A DNA stretch of 64,000 nucleotides. Source: Nonlabens dokdonensis DSW-6. GTDB taxonomy: Bacteria > Bacteroidota > Bacteroidia > Flavobacteriales > Flavobacteriaceae. Of this stretch, positions 25,538 to 32,794 are shown one piece after another. A program made the translations under genes and the position numbers. The stretch spans positions 1,364,001 to 1,428,000 of the forward strand of contig NC_020156.1 in assembly GCF_000332115.1 (NCBI RefSeq). Direction: 5' to 3'. The notes under the pieces were generated by a model. It was not told the DNA's origin. It was given only the letters and a program-made list of their open reading frames with translations, and searched no databases. Position 1 is the stretch's first letter, and each line of letters begins with the position of its first letter.

Positions 25538-26316
25538 GATGATGAAATAGTTGAAACTATTCTCTTCCCAACACTACTTTCTTCTTTCTTAAAAACCGGC
25601 TTTTCTAGCCCAAATTCTTCTGCGGTTTTTTGATAATAAACTTCACGGCTAGCGTGAGGTTCACTGATGGCATGAATCACAGGAGCATCGAGCTCACCAA
25701 CAATTACTTTAATGATTAAAGAATTCACATGATCTCGAGTAACTAGATTTACCGGAGCGTCTGAGTTTTTGATTCCGCTTTTACCAGCTAGCATTTTAAT
25801 AGGATGACGATCTTCTCCTATCAAACCGCATGGTCTAACGATCGTGGATTTTTGTGCCATCTTTTGAATTCCTTCTTCGGCTGCGATGATTTTTTTACCA
25901 CTATTGCTGGTAGCGTTAGGAATAGAATGTTCGTCATAAGATGGAATGTCTTCTCGATCTTCAAAAACAGAAGTGGAAGAAATAAAAATGACATGAGGTA
26001 TTTCATAAACCTGTACAAATCGCATCAACATTCTCATGCGATAAGCAAAATCACTCTCTGGATTCTTGCGCAATCCTGGTGGGATATCAATAACGAGTTT
26101 ATCCAGATGTTCTAGAAAACTTTGTAAATCGCCATAGATTTTATCTTCAGTAAGATCTATTTCAAAAGCTTGAATACCATTTTGCCTAAGCTGATCTAAT
26201 TTTTCTTGGGATCGAGATGTGCCTCTTACCTGATAATTTTGCTCATGTAACTTTAACGCAAGGTCATAACCTAACCAGCCACAACCTAAGATACCGATTG
26301 TTTTCTTACTCTGCAT
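25534..26316 (-). CDS. NAD(P)-binding epimerase-like protein (YeeZ type)
   Basis: 260 aa from the ATG at 26316. It opens SKKTIGILGCGWLGYDLAL, a Rossmann Gly-rich loop, followed by VRGTSRSQEKL, LVIDIPPGLRKNP, HVIFISSTSVF and STIVRPCGLIGEDRHPI. This matches short NAD(P)-binding proteins of the extended SDR type such as YeeZ. The substrate is unknown. The ATG overlaps the end of the M28 peptidase gene by 11 bp; the frame is open to a TTG at 26325, judged less likely. It forms a two-gene unit with the peptidase. Confidence 0.8.
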   Translation of the reverse strand: MQSKKTIGILGCGWLGYDLALKLHEQNYQVRGTSRSQEKLDQLRQNGIQAFEIDLTEDKIYGDLQSFLEHLDKLVIDIPPGLRKNPESDFAYRMRMLMRFVQVYEIPHVIFISSTSVFEDREDIPSYDEHSIPNATSNSGKKIIAAEEGIQKMAQKSTIVRPCGLIGEDRHPIKMLAGKSGIKNSDAPVNLVTRDHVNSLIIKVIVGELDAPVIHAISEPHASREVYYQKTAEEFGLEKPVFKKEESSVGKRIVSTISSS

Positions 26317-28723
26317 TTGGCTCAACTAATTCGTAGGTTACGTCATCATTAGGTTGCTTGAAGTCTCTTGAAAGCTTTACAGTTCGTTTTCTCAATACTG
26401 CATCATTTAACACAAAAGGCATCGACATCTGGTCTAGCGGTCGTTGTGACACATTAAATTGTTCTTGTTCTAGTAAATCAAATGACGCTGCATAAATGAT
26501 AATTTCAGGTTCCGTATCTGCGTTAAAGGTCAGTTCTAGTTCTAATGGTGCATTTTCCTTTACATAATAACTCAAAAATCGGTTGCCCCATCGGTTTGCA
26601 AAGGGTTTTTTAGATTTACCGCTAGGCTCGATTTCTAATCCGTTTACCATTGCTTTTTCAAATTGATATTTAGAATCTGCAAAAACTTCGTATCTATGCA
26701 CATCGCTCACACTGGAGATCTTAAACCTAACTGTACGTAAATCATTTACTGTAGAATCTCCAACTAATTCCAGAGCTACTTCTGGTAAATCTTGATAGAT
26801 GGTTTTTGCCGCGTAAGTGAATCCTGTTCCGTATTTTGAATCTATGGAGTTGGCATTTAATTCTTTGGCAAGTTGTGGTTTTTCGCCCAGTTTTTCCTTG
26901 GTCCAATCTGACAATGCACGATCGTAGGTTGCCCATTGTGCAGTCTGGTTGTCTTGATTTTGAACGTAGATCAAGCTGGTAGGTTTGGGTTGGGTTTGTG
27001 AGAATTCCGCTTTCGCGAAAGCGAAACACAAACAAACTATGGTAACCAATAAAGAACCAAAAGCCAGCAATCCTTTCTTGCGGTAATGTCCTAAAATTGG
27101 AATCAGTAATCCAAATAAAAGCGTACTTAAAACAGCAGCAACGAAAAGAATACTCATTCCCAAAGCCACTGGAAAAGCTTTAATAAATGGAGCGAAAACA
27201 AAAATCGCAGGAACAGCAAGGAGTAATAACAGAATATAACTAGGTCGTTTTTGATAAATATTGAGCCACAACATAATTAATCCAGCAAATAACGGAATCA
27301 AAAAGAAACCTGCGCCGCCTAAATAAACATCGGGAATTAAACCGCCATCGCCTACTGGAAAGGCTATCGCCACACTAATGACCCATAACAAGATCAAAGG
27401 CGCAACACTCAAACTAGCAATGCGATCGCGATGGTAATATTTATGATATAAGAAAAAACAAATGGTGACAGCTGCAAATGCAGATGCTGCAAGAAGCCAG
27501 TAACCGTTATAAGGAAAACCGTGCAGCTGATCTATGTAAAAGCTACCAGACCGGATGCCTTCCCAACCATATTTGCTCAATAAAAAACCGATAACTAAAC
27601 TACCAAGGAATGGAATAAAACCACCGAATAAATGTTTTGCAGTAATACGTCTTTTACGGATTCCTAAAATGATCAAAAACAAAAGAAATATACCACTAAC
27701 TATGATCATGGCTGCTAGCCAACTGAATGGAAAACTAACCATTTTTACAATAGGTAACGGAAAGTAAACCAGGTCATCACCTTGAGCTACCATCACACGA
27801 TCTGTCATGTCAAGATCGCTAAAATGATTCAATAACGGCATTAAATAAGAACCTTGATGTGCAAGCGTATTACGGTCAAGTCTTTCATAAGAATCCAGCT
27901 CTGTATGGTAATCAAAATGATCTCCTATAAAAGCAAAGTTGAGACCGTTGATATCACCATCTTCTCTAAAAATAGTTAGGTCGGTATCATTTGGGATCAT
28001 TTGGTAGATGCTATAAGCGAGCGAATTTGCCACAGGATAATCTGTTCCAGCCGCCATAAACTCTTCCATGATTTTGCGATTACCACCATTAGTTTCTACC
28101 AGAACATAACTAGGACCACCGCTACCACGAGCTTCAAAATTGAGTACAAAACCTATGTTTTTTGCCCAAGGGTGTTTATTTACAAAAAGGCTGGCGCCAT
28201 TTAATCCTAATTCCTCACCATCTGTAATGCAAATAATTATATCGTTTTTTGGAGTTTTGTTTGCAGCAAGAAAAGCTCTTACTCCTTCTAGAATAGTTGC
28301 TACACCACTACCTGCATCGCTGGCTCCTTTACTAGAATGTGGATCGCTATCGTAATGAGTCAACAAAATCAATGCTTTATTTCCTGGTTCAGAACCTTTA
28401 ATGCGAGCGAGAATATTTTCTGGTTGTGACATGTTTGCATTCCAGCTGATGTCGTAGCCTTTTTGAGTGGTGACACTCAATCCCATTTTTTTGAGCTCAT
28501 CTATGACATAATCTCTTACTTCGTTATGCGCATTGCTTCCTACATAATGAGGTTTTAAAGACATGGCTTTTACATGTTCTAATGCACGAGCAGTAGACCA
28601 TTCTGTTTCTGGTAAATTATCTTTCACATCAGAAGAAGGTGTCTGACTATGGAATGCGTACCAAATCATTGCTATTAAAACTAGAAAAGAGGCTGCAGAA
28701 GAAATGTGAGATTTAGGTCTCAT
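26306..28723 (-). CDS. M28-family zinc aminopeptidase with membrane domain
   Basis: 805 aa. An N-terminal membrane segment (about 7-25) leads to an M28 peptidase domain with the metal ligands in LLTHYDSDPHSSKGASDAGSG, CITDGEELGLNG and NFEARGSGGPS, and a His in GDHFDYHTELDSYE. From about residue 330 there are eight or nine membrane helices, then a periplasmic beta-rich C-terminal domain. The plan resembles the vacuolar-type membrane proteases (Pff1-like). A TCGCGA palindrome encodes FAFAKAEFSQ at the junction between the last helix and the C-terminal domain. Confidence 0.9.
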   Translation of the reverse strand: MRPKSHISSAASFLVLIAMIWYAFHSQTPSSDVKDNLPETEWSTARALEHVKAMSLKPHYVGSNAHNEVRDYVIDELKKMGLSVTTQKGYDISWNANMSQPENILARIKGSEPGNKALILLTHYDSDPHSSKGASDAGSGVATILEGVRAFLAANKTPKNDIIICITDGEELGLNGASLFVNKHPWAKNIGFVLNFEARGSGGPSYVLVETNGGNRKIMEEFMAAGTDYPVANSLAYSIYQMIPNDTDLTIFREDGDINGLNFAFIGDHFDYHTELDSYERLDRNTLAHQGSYLMPLLNHFSDLDMTDRVMVAQGDDLVYFPLPIVKMVSFPFSWLAAMIIVSGIFLLFLIILGIRKRRITAKHLFGGFIPFLGSLVIGFLLSKYGWEGIRSGSFYIDQLHGFPYNGYWLLAASAFAAVTICFFLYHKYYHRDRIASLSVAPLILLWVISVAIAFPVGDGGLIPDVYLGGAGFFLIPLFAGLIMLWLNIYQKRPSYILLLLLAVPAIFVFAPFIKAFPVALGMSILFVAAVLSTLLFGLLIPILGHYRKKGLLAFGSLLVTIVCLCFAFAKAEFSQTQPKPTSLIYVQNQDNQTAQWATYDRALSDWTKEKLGEKPQLAKELNANSIDSKYGTGFTYAAKTIYQDLPEVALELVGDSTVNDLRTVRFKISSVSDVHRYEVFADSKYQFEKAMVNGLEIEPSGKSKKPFANRWGNRFLSYYVKENAPLELELTFNADTEPEIIIYAASFDLLEQEQFNVSQRPLDQMSMPFVLNDAVLRKRTVKLSRDFKQPNDDVTYELVEPNAE
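27008..27023. repeat. TCGCGA palindrome, copy 6 (in M28 peptidase gene)
   Basis: CGCTTTCGCGAAAGCG read as AFAKA on the minus strand. Confidence 0.95.
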
Positions 28724-28937
28724 GTTTGGAGGTTTTATGGGAGATGGGAAAGTTAAGGAAAAAAGGAGAAAGTGCTATTTTAATTACATTTAGATTGAAC
28801 TGGCAAGCCCCATTGTCCTGCGGACATTTCCCCAAAGGGGAAAATTGTCGTGATTCGATTCGCTCTTGATCTGATTGACCATTGTCCAACGGACATATTC
28901 TTAAAAGGGAAAACAAGCCTTTTTTAAAAAGTTATAA

Positions 28938-28961
28938 CAGATTCCGCATCGAGTGCGGAAT
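28938..28961. repeat. ATTCCGC/GCGGAAT hairpin, identical to 11211-11234
   Basis: Intergenic copy of the 24-base sequence that is translated in the lipoprotein signal peptide at 11211-11234. Confidence 0.9.
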
Positions 28962-29013
28962 AATCATTCCTTATTTAACAATACCACCATTCTCAACTTC
29001 TCAATTAAAATCT

Positions 29014-29021
29014 TACCTTTG
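29014..29021 (+). promoter_or_regulatory. -7 box of flavin reductase gene
   Basis: TACCTTTG, an exact TAnnTTTG match, 20 bp before the TTG start at 29042. It supports that start rather than a later ATG. Confidence 0.7.
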
Positions 29022-29041
29022 TAACTTACAAAAAAAACGAT

Positions 29042-29893
29042 TTGAAACTCAATCCAAAAGACATAGAAACGGCTCAACTTCATAGTATTATGCTAGGAGC
29101 AGTACAGCCGCGTCCTATTGCTTTTGCAAGTACAGTGGACGAGAATGGAAAGGTAAATTTATCGCCATACTCGTTTTTTAATGTGTTTAGTGCAAATCCT
29201 CCAGTGATGATATTTTCTCCTGCGCGACGTGTGAGAAACAATACCGTAAAACATACTTTGCTCAATGCAAAAGCTACTGGAGAAGTGGTGATCAATATTG
29301 TAAATTACGATATCGTTCAACAAATGTCGTTGTCTAGTACAGAGTATGCTGAAGGTGTGAATGAGTTTGAAAAAGCTGGTCTTACCGCGGTAAAAAGTGA
29401 TATCGTCGTACCGCCGCGAGTAGGTGAAAGTCCGGTGCAGTTTGAGTGTAAAGTAAAAGAAATTGTAGAACTAGGCCAGGAAGGTGGCGCTGGTAACCTC
29501 ATCATTTGTGAAGTGGTTATGGTGCATGTAAATGACGACGTTCTTGATGCCGATCATAAGATTGATCCTTTTAAGATCGATACGGTAGCAAGAATGGGTG
29601 GCAACTGGTATTGTCGTTCTAAAGATGCAATGTTTGAGGTAGCAAAACCGCTATCTACTTTAGGTGTAGGCGTTGATGCCTTACCAGAACATGCTAGAAA
29701 TAGCGATATACTTACAGGAAATGATCTTGGTAAACTAGGAAATATTGAAAAGATCCCGGAGAAGGAAGAAGTGTTAGCTTTCGCGAAAGCGGAACAATTA
29801 TTCAACCTCTCTACAACAGATAAACATAACGGAGCCAAAGAGCTCATCGCAAAGGGAGAAATCCTTAATGCGTGGAATTATTTATTATTATAG
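29042..29893 (+). CDS. Flavin reductase-like protein (FMN-binding split barrel)
   Basis: 283 aa. The first 190 residues form a split-barrel flavin-binding domain: LGAVQPRPIAFASTVDENG, NLSPYSFFNVFSANPPVMIF, then VINIVNYD and FEKAGLTAVKS. Such proteins reduce free FMN with NAD(P)H or use bound FMN. The start is TTG at 29042, chosen because LNPKDIETAQLHS is the usual family opening and a promoter box lies right upstream. The C-terminal 90 residues carry LAFAKAEQLFN, from a TCGCGA palindrome. The DUF3127 gene follows after 3 bp. Confidence 0.87.
   Translation: MKLNPKDIETAQLHSIMLGAVQPRPIAFASTVDENGKVNLSPYSFFNVFSANPPVMIFSPARRVRNNTVKHTLLNAKATGEVVINIVNYDIVQQMSLSSTEYAEGVNEFEKAGLTAVKSDIVVPPRVGESPVQFECKVKEIVELGQEGGAGNLIICEVVMVHVNDDVLDADHKIDPFKIDTVARMGGNWYCRSKDAMFEVAKPLSTLGVGVDALPEHARNSDILTGNDLGKLGNIEKIPEKEEVLAFAKAEQLFNLSTTDKHNGAKELIAKGEILNAWNYLLL
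29777..29790. repeat. TCGCGA palindrome, copy 7 (in flavin reductase gene)
   Basis: GCTTTCGCGAAAGC read as AFAKAE near the C-terminus. Confidence 0.95.
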
Positions 29894-29896
29894 ACT

Positions 29897-30271
29897 ATGG
29901 AAGTACAAGGAAAAATTAAAGTAATCGGTGAAACAAAGTCCTTTGGGGCAAGCGGTTTTCAAAAAAGAGATTTAGTTGTAACGACTGAAGAACAATATCC
30001 ACAACATTTAAACTTAGAGTTTTTACAAGACAAGGCTAGTTTATTAGATGCTTTTCAAGTAGGTGATTCGGTGAAAGTAGGAATCAACTTAAGAGGTAGA
30101 GAATGGACCAGCCCACAAAATGAGGTAAAATATTTCAACTCTATCGTAGGATGGAGAATTGAAAAAGTAGGTGCAATCGCACCAGCTGGTGCTCCAGAAG
30201 TACCACCATTTGATGAGTACGAACCAGTTCAAAACTCAAAGAATGAAGATCATGATGATTTGCCTTTTTAG
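29897..30271 (+). CDS. DUF3127 protein (OB-fold-like)
   Basis: 124 aa, starting MEVQGKIKVIGETKSFGASG, with the beta-strand series FQKRDLVVTTEEQYPQ, VGDSVKVGINLRGREW and YFNSIVGWRIEKV. A Pro-rich, acidic tail ends DHDDLPF, like the acidic tip of single-strand-binding proteins. DUF3127 has an OB-fold-like pattern, and a DNA-related role has been suggested but not shown. It is 3 bp downstream of the flavin reductase gene, so cotranscribed. Confidence 0.88.
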   Translation: MEVQGKIKVIGETKSFGASGFQKRDLVVTTEEQYPQHLNLEFLQDKASLLDAFQVGDSVKVGINLRGREWTSPQNEVKYFNSIVGWRIEKVGAIAPAGAPEVPPFDEYEPVQNSKNEDHDDLPF

Positions 30272-30303
30272 AAGGAGTTGATATTTGAAATCTGAATGTC
30301 AGT

Positions 30304-30433
30304 CTGAGCACTTCGATAAACTCAGCACAAGCCAGTCGAAGACCGTATTTAGAACCTAAATAGCTTGATTCAAGTCGCACTTCGATACTTCGATACTTCG
30401 ATAAACTTAGTACAAGCAAAGCTCAGTATGACA
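30304..30433. repeat. CACTTCGATAAACTCAG intergenic repeats
   Basis: Two versions of a repeat familiar from flavobacterial intergenic DNA: GAGCACTTCGATAAACTCAG at 30306, and a second with the short tandem ACTTCGAT three times (about 30381-30403) then AAACTTAGTACAAGC. No coding potential beyond spurious frames. Confidence 0.7.
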
Positions 30434-30445
30434 CAAGCAATTGAT

Positions 30446-30473
30446 AAAAGCAGCAGGTTTACTTGCTGCTTTT
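30446..30473 (+). terminator. Terminator-like hairpin
   Basis: AAAAGCAGCA, 8-nt loop, TGCTGCTTTT, followed by TATATTT. Probably ends the flavin reductase-DUF3127 transcript. Confidence 0.75.
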
Positions 30474-30482
30474 TATATTTAC

Positions 30483-30524
30483 ATCATTCATAGGTACGGA
30501 CTTAAGTCCGCACCTATGAATGAT
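30483..30524. repeat. 42-bp near-perfect palindrome
   Basis: ATCATTCATAGGT, one mismatched base, CGGACTTAAGTCCG, one mismatched base, ACCTATGAATGAT. The core GGACTTAAGTCCGCACC recurs at 31703-31719. The gap 30272-30698 holds only repeats and hairpins. Confidence 0.85.
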
Positions 30525-30612
30525 TAAAAGCATTTTGATATTTTTTTTTAGTAAGCGATTGCGACTTTTGATGGTCACATTGATACTGTAAATTATTTTA
30601 AAAAAGCTTATA

Positions 30613-30653
30613 GATTTGACATGCCAACTATTTTTGTTGGCATTGTCAAAATC
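30613..30653. repeat. TGCCAAC/GTTGGCA hairpin element, inverted copy
   Basis: GATTTGACATGCCAAC ... GTTGGCATTGTCAAAATC, the reverse complement of the copies near 19.8 and 25.2 kb. This shows the element occurs in both orientations. Confidence 0.85.
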
Positions 30654-30698
30654 TTATCGAAAACTTAATTTTGAAGTTAAAAGTAGTTTTTAAAACCT

Positions 30699-31241
30699 AT
30701 GCCTAAAATAATTAAAAGAGCTTTCATCATTATTATTTTTACGCTATTAGCTATAATGACGGCTGCTTTATATGGTGCACTACATGATCAAATTTCATAT
30801 TCTATCTCTCCTGAGTATTTTACGAAATTAAAATTCCAGCAATTTGGATTAAATGAGTATGGTTTAGGTTCTGATAGGATGAATGCAGCTGTTGTTGGAA
30901 TTTTATCGACATGGTGGACTGGTTTATTTGGCGGACTTATTCAAGGTTTAGTTGGTCTCATTCAACCTAAAGAGATGTTCTGGAAAAGTGTTTTTGGAGC
31001 AATCATTCGAACTTTTATTTTTGCAATTTGTTTAGGTCTTCTAGGTATTGTTTTAGGATGGTTTGTAATATCAGAGTTCAACACTCAATGGCTCATTCCT
31101 GAATCAGTAATAGATAGAAAAGCGTTTTTAACGGTAGGCACTATGCATACTTCTAGTTATGCTGGTGGGCTGATAGGTTTAATGATAGGAATAATATATC
31201 AAGTAAAACTAAAGATAAAATATAAATCAAACTCTTTGTGA
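30699..31241 (+). CDS. Predicted membrane protein, function unknown
   Basis: 180 aa with about four hydrophobic helices: AFIIIIFTLLAIMTAALYGA near the N-terminus, then around 70-95, 100-125 and 150-170. The periplasmic loop includes LHDQISYSISPEYFTKLKFQ, which I recognise as a recurrent motif in an unnamed bacterial membrane protein family. No catalytic or binding motif is clear. Its TGA overlaps the following GTG start (GTGA), so the acetyltransferase gene is coupled to it. Confidence 0.75.
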   Translation: MPKIIKRAFIIIIFTLLAIMTAALYGALHDQISYSISPEYFTKLKFQQFGLNEYGLGSDRMNAAVVGILSTWWTGLFGGLIQGLVGLIQPKEMFWKSVFGAIIRTFIFAICLGLLGIVLGWFVISEFNTQWLIPESVIDRKAFLTVGTMHTSSYAGGLIGLMIGIIYQVKLKIKYKSNSL

Positions 31242-31687
31242 TAATTCTCAAACGCACCACATCAAAAAATAATGATTTCCAGCAACTGGTAAAAGATCTC
31301 GATGCCTTTCTAGCTGTGACGGATGGTGATGAGCATGATTTCTATAACCAGTTTAATAAAATTGAAGGATTACAGCACGTAATAGTTGCCTATCTAAATG
31401 ATGTTGCTGTAGGTTGTGGCGCACTACGACCATTTGATAAAGAAACTATGGAAGTGAAACGCATGTTTACTTTAGTTGATTATCGAGGTAAAGGAATAGC
31501 ATCACAAATTCTTACAGAACTAGAAAGCTGGTCTCAAGAGTTGGGTTATAAAAAGTGTGTTTTAGAAACTGGAATACGCCAAACTGAAGCGATTGCTCTT
31601 TACGAGAAAAATAGCTACAAATTGATTCCTTGTTATGGACAGTATTTGAATGTGGAGAATAGCAGGTGTTATGCTAAGGAGTTATAA
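31238..31687 (+). CDS. GNAT-family N-acetyltransferase
   Basis: 149 aa. The acetyl-CoA-binding motif A is VKRMFTLVDYRGKGIASQIL (R/Q-x2-G-x-G/A), preceded by VAVGCGALRPFD and followed by KKCVLETGIRQTEAIALYEK and YKLIPCYGQY. These are standard for small GNAT enzymes; the acceptor is unknown. The start is GTG at 31238, overlapping the preceding stop. A good terminator follows at 31748-31778. Confidence 0.9.
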   Translation: MIILKRTTSKNNDFQQLVKDLDAFLAVTDGDEHDFYNQFNKIEGLQHVIVAYLNDVAVGCGALRPFDKETMEVKRMFTLVDYRGKGIASQILTELESWSQELGYKKCVLETGIRQTEAIALYEKNSYKLIPCYGQYLNVENSRCYAKEL

Positions 31688-31693
31688 CGTACT

Positions 31694-31724
31694 TAAAGAT
31701 GTGGACTTAAGTCCGCACCCTTAA
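31694..31724. repeat. GGACTTAAGTCC hairpin
   Basis: Perfect 12-bp core GGACTTAAGTCC (31703-31714) in a longer imperfect inverted repeat bounded by TTAA; shares GGACTTAAGTCCGCACC with the element at 30498. Confidence 0.75.
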
Positions 31725-31747
31725 ATTACTAAAAATTTGAATCATAA

Positions 31748-31778
31748 AAAATCCCGACTTTCTCAAGATCGGGATTTT
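31748..31778 (+). terminator. Rho-independent terminator after acetyltransferase
   Basis: AAAATCCCGA, 11-nt loop, TCGGGATTTT. Confidence 0.85.
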
Positions 31779-31841
31779 CGTTTTCAATAGGTTGGTCCTC
31801 AAACAAACTCAAAAAAAAAGCAATGATGAAATAAATTTAAA

Positions 31842-31872
31842 TTTGAAGACCATTCAAATATTGTTAATTTTG
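31842..31872 (+). promoter_or_regulatory. aat promoter (-33 and -7)
   Basis: TTTG at 31842-31845, a 19-nt spacer, and TAATTTTG at 31865-31872. This is a full match to the Bacteroidota -33/-7 promoter pattern and lies 32 bp before the aat start. Confidence 0.75.
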
Positions 31873-31904
31873 AGGGCTTTTCCAAACATAATTCACTATT
31901 TCTC

Positions 31905-32552
31905 TTGTATTTACTTGACGAGTCTTTATTTTTTCCTGATCCTATTGTTGCTCCAGATCATGGACTTGCTGCAATAGGTGGTGATTTAAGCATAGAACGA
32001 CTGTTACTTGCTTATCATTCAGGCTATTTCCCTTGGTATAATGATGGCGAGCCTATTTGCTGGTGGAGCCCAGATCCTCGAATGGTTTTTGACTTAAAAT
32101 CTGAGAGACCTATGCGTATTACGAAGTCTATGAGACAAAGTAAACGCAATCGCGGCTACGAAATAAGAGAAAATACTTGTTTTACTGATGTTATGAAACA
32201 TTGCGGCACGGTAAAACGCAACGATCAAGATGGTACCTGGATCAATGAAGACATGCTTGATGCCTATTCAAAGCTTCATGAATTAGGTCATGCAAAAAGT
32301 GTAGAAGTTTTTAAAGACAATCAATTGGTCGGAGGATTATACGGTATTGATGTTCCTGATAAAAAAATATTTTGCGGAGAAAGCATGTTTTCACTAGCTA
32401 CAGATGCTAGTAAAATAGCCTTTATGCATCTGGTAGAAAAGCTGCAACAACTCGATTACCATCTTATAGACGCACAAGTTTATAACGATCATCTAGCAAG
32501 CTTAGGTGGCGTAGAGATGGATCGAGAGGTGTTTTTGAGTTATTTGAGGTAA
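31905..32552 (+). CDS. aat: Leucyl/phenylalanyl-tRNA-protein transferase
   Basis: 215-aa enzyme that adds Leu or Phe to proteins with N-terminal Arg/Lys, marking them for ClpAP-type degradation (N-degron pathway). Conserved segments: FFPDPIVAPDHGLAAIGGDL, LLLAYHSGYFPWYNDGEPIC, WWSPDPRMVF, TWINEDMLDAYSKLHELGHA and GLYGIDVPDKKIFCGESMFS. The start is TTG at 31905 (MYLLDE in the family register), supported by the promoter just upstream; no ATG is near. Confidence 0.95.
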   Translation: MYLLDESLFFPDPIVAPDHGLAAIGGDLSIERLLLAYHSGYFPWYNDGEPICWWSPDPRMVFDLKSERPMRITKSMRQSKRNRGYEIRENTCFTDVMKHCGTVKRNDQDGTWINEDMLDAYSKLHELGHAKSVEVFKDNQLVGGLYGIDVPDKKIFCGESMFSLATDASKIAFMHLVEKLQQLDYHLIDAQVYNDHLASLGGVEMDREVFLSYLR

Positions 32553-32580
32553 TGGTTCAATTTAAAACATTATCGAGCAT

Positions 32581-32610
32581 AAAAAATCCCAACCATTACT
32601 GATTGGGATT
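32581..32610 (-). terminator. Terminator downstream of tRNA-Asn
   Basis: On the minus strand AATCCCAA ... TTGGGATT followed by six T. It lies 3 bp past the tRNA 3' end and may also stop aat transcription from the other side. Confidence 0.8.
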
Positions 32611-32613
32611 ATG

Positions 32614-32687
32614 CTCCTCTTCTTGGGCTCGAACCAAGGACCCTCTGATTAACAGTCAGATGCTCTAACCAACTGAGCTAAAGAGGA
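32614..32687 (-). tRNA. tRNA-Asn (GTT)
   Basis: 74-nt cloverleaf on the minus strand. Acceptor TCCTCTT/AAGAGGA with discriminator G, D-arm GCTC...GAGC, anticodon stem TCTGA/TCAGA around loop CTGTTAA (anticodon GTT at 32653-32651), and T-arm CTTGG-TTCGAGC-CCAAG. CCA is not encoded. All arms pair, so the identity is firm. Confidence 0.95.
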
Positions 32688-32794
32688 CTGTGATATACAC
32701 AAACTCAAGCTATTTGCTTAAGCGATGGCAAATTTAATACGTTTTTTATTTATGGCAAACTTTTAAGAGAGAAATATTACTTAAAAGCGTGAAA

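Larger units (their letters stand above)
28724..29041. other. Repeat-containing intergenic region
   Basis: 318 bp between divergent genes. It holds two copies of the GTCC-N-GGAC element (28807-28848 with CCCATTGTCCTGCGGACATT, and 28880-28915), the 24-bp hairpin at 28938-28961, and the promoter at 29014. No gene seen. Confidence 0.7.

Noticed and set aside
32581..32610. Hairpin as the dedicated terminator of aat
   Set aside because: The T-tract is on the minus strand, so it primarily serves the tRNA-Asn transcript; any effect on aat would be secondary.
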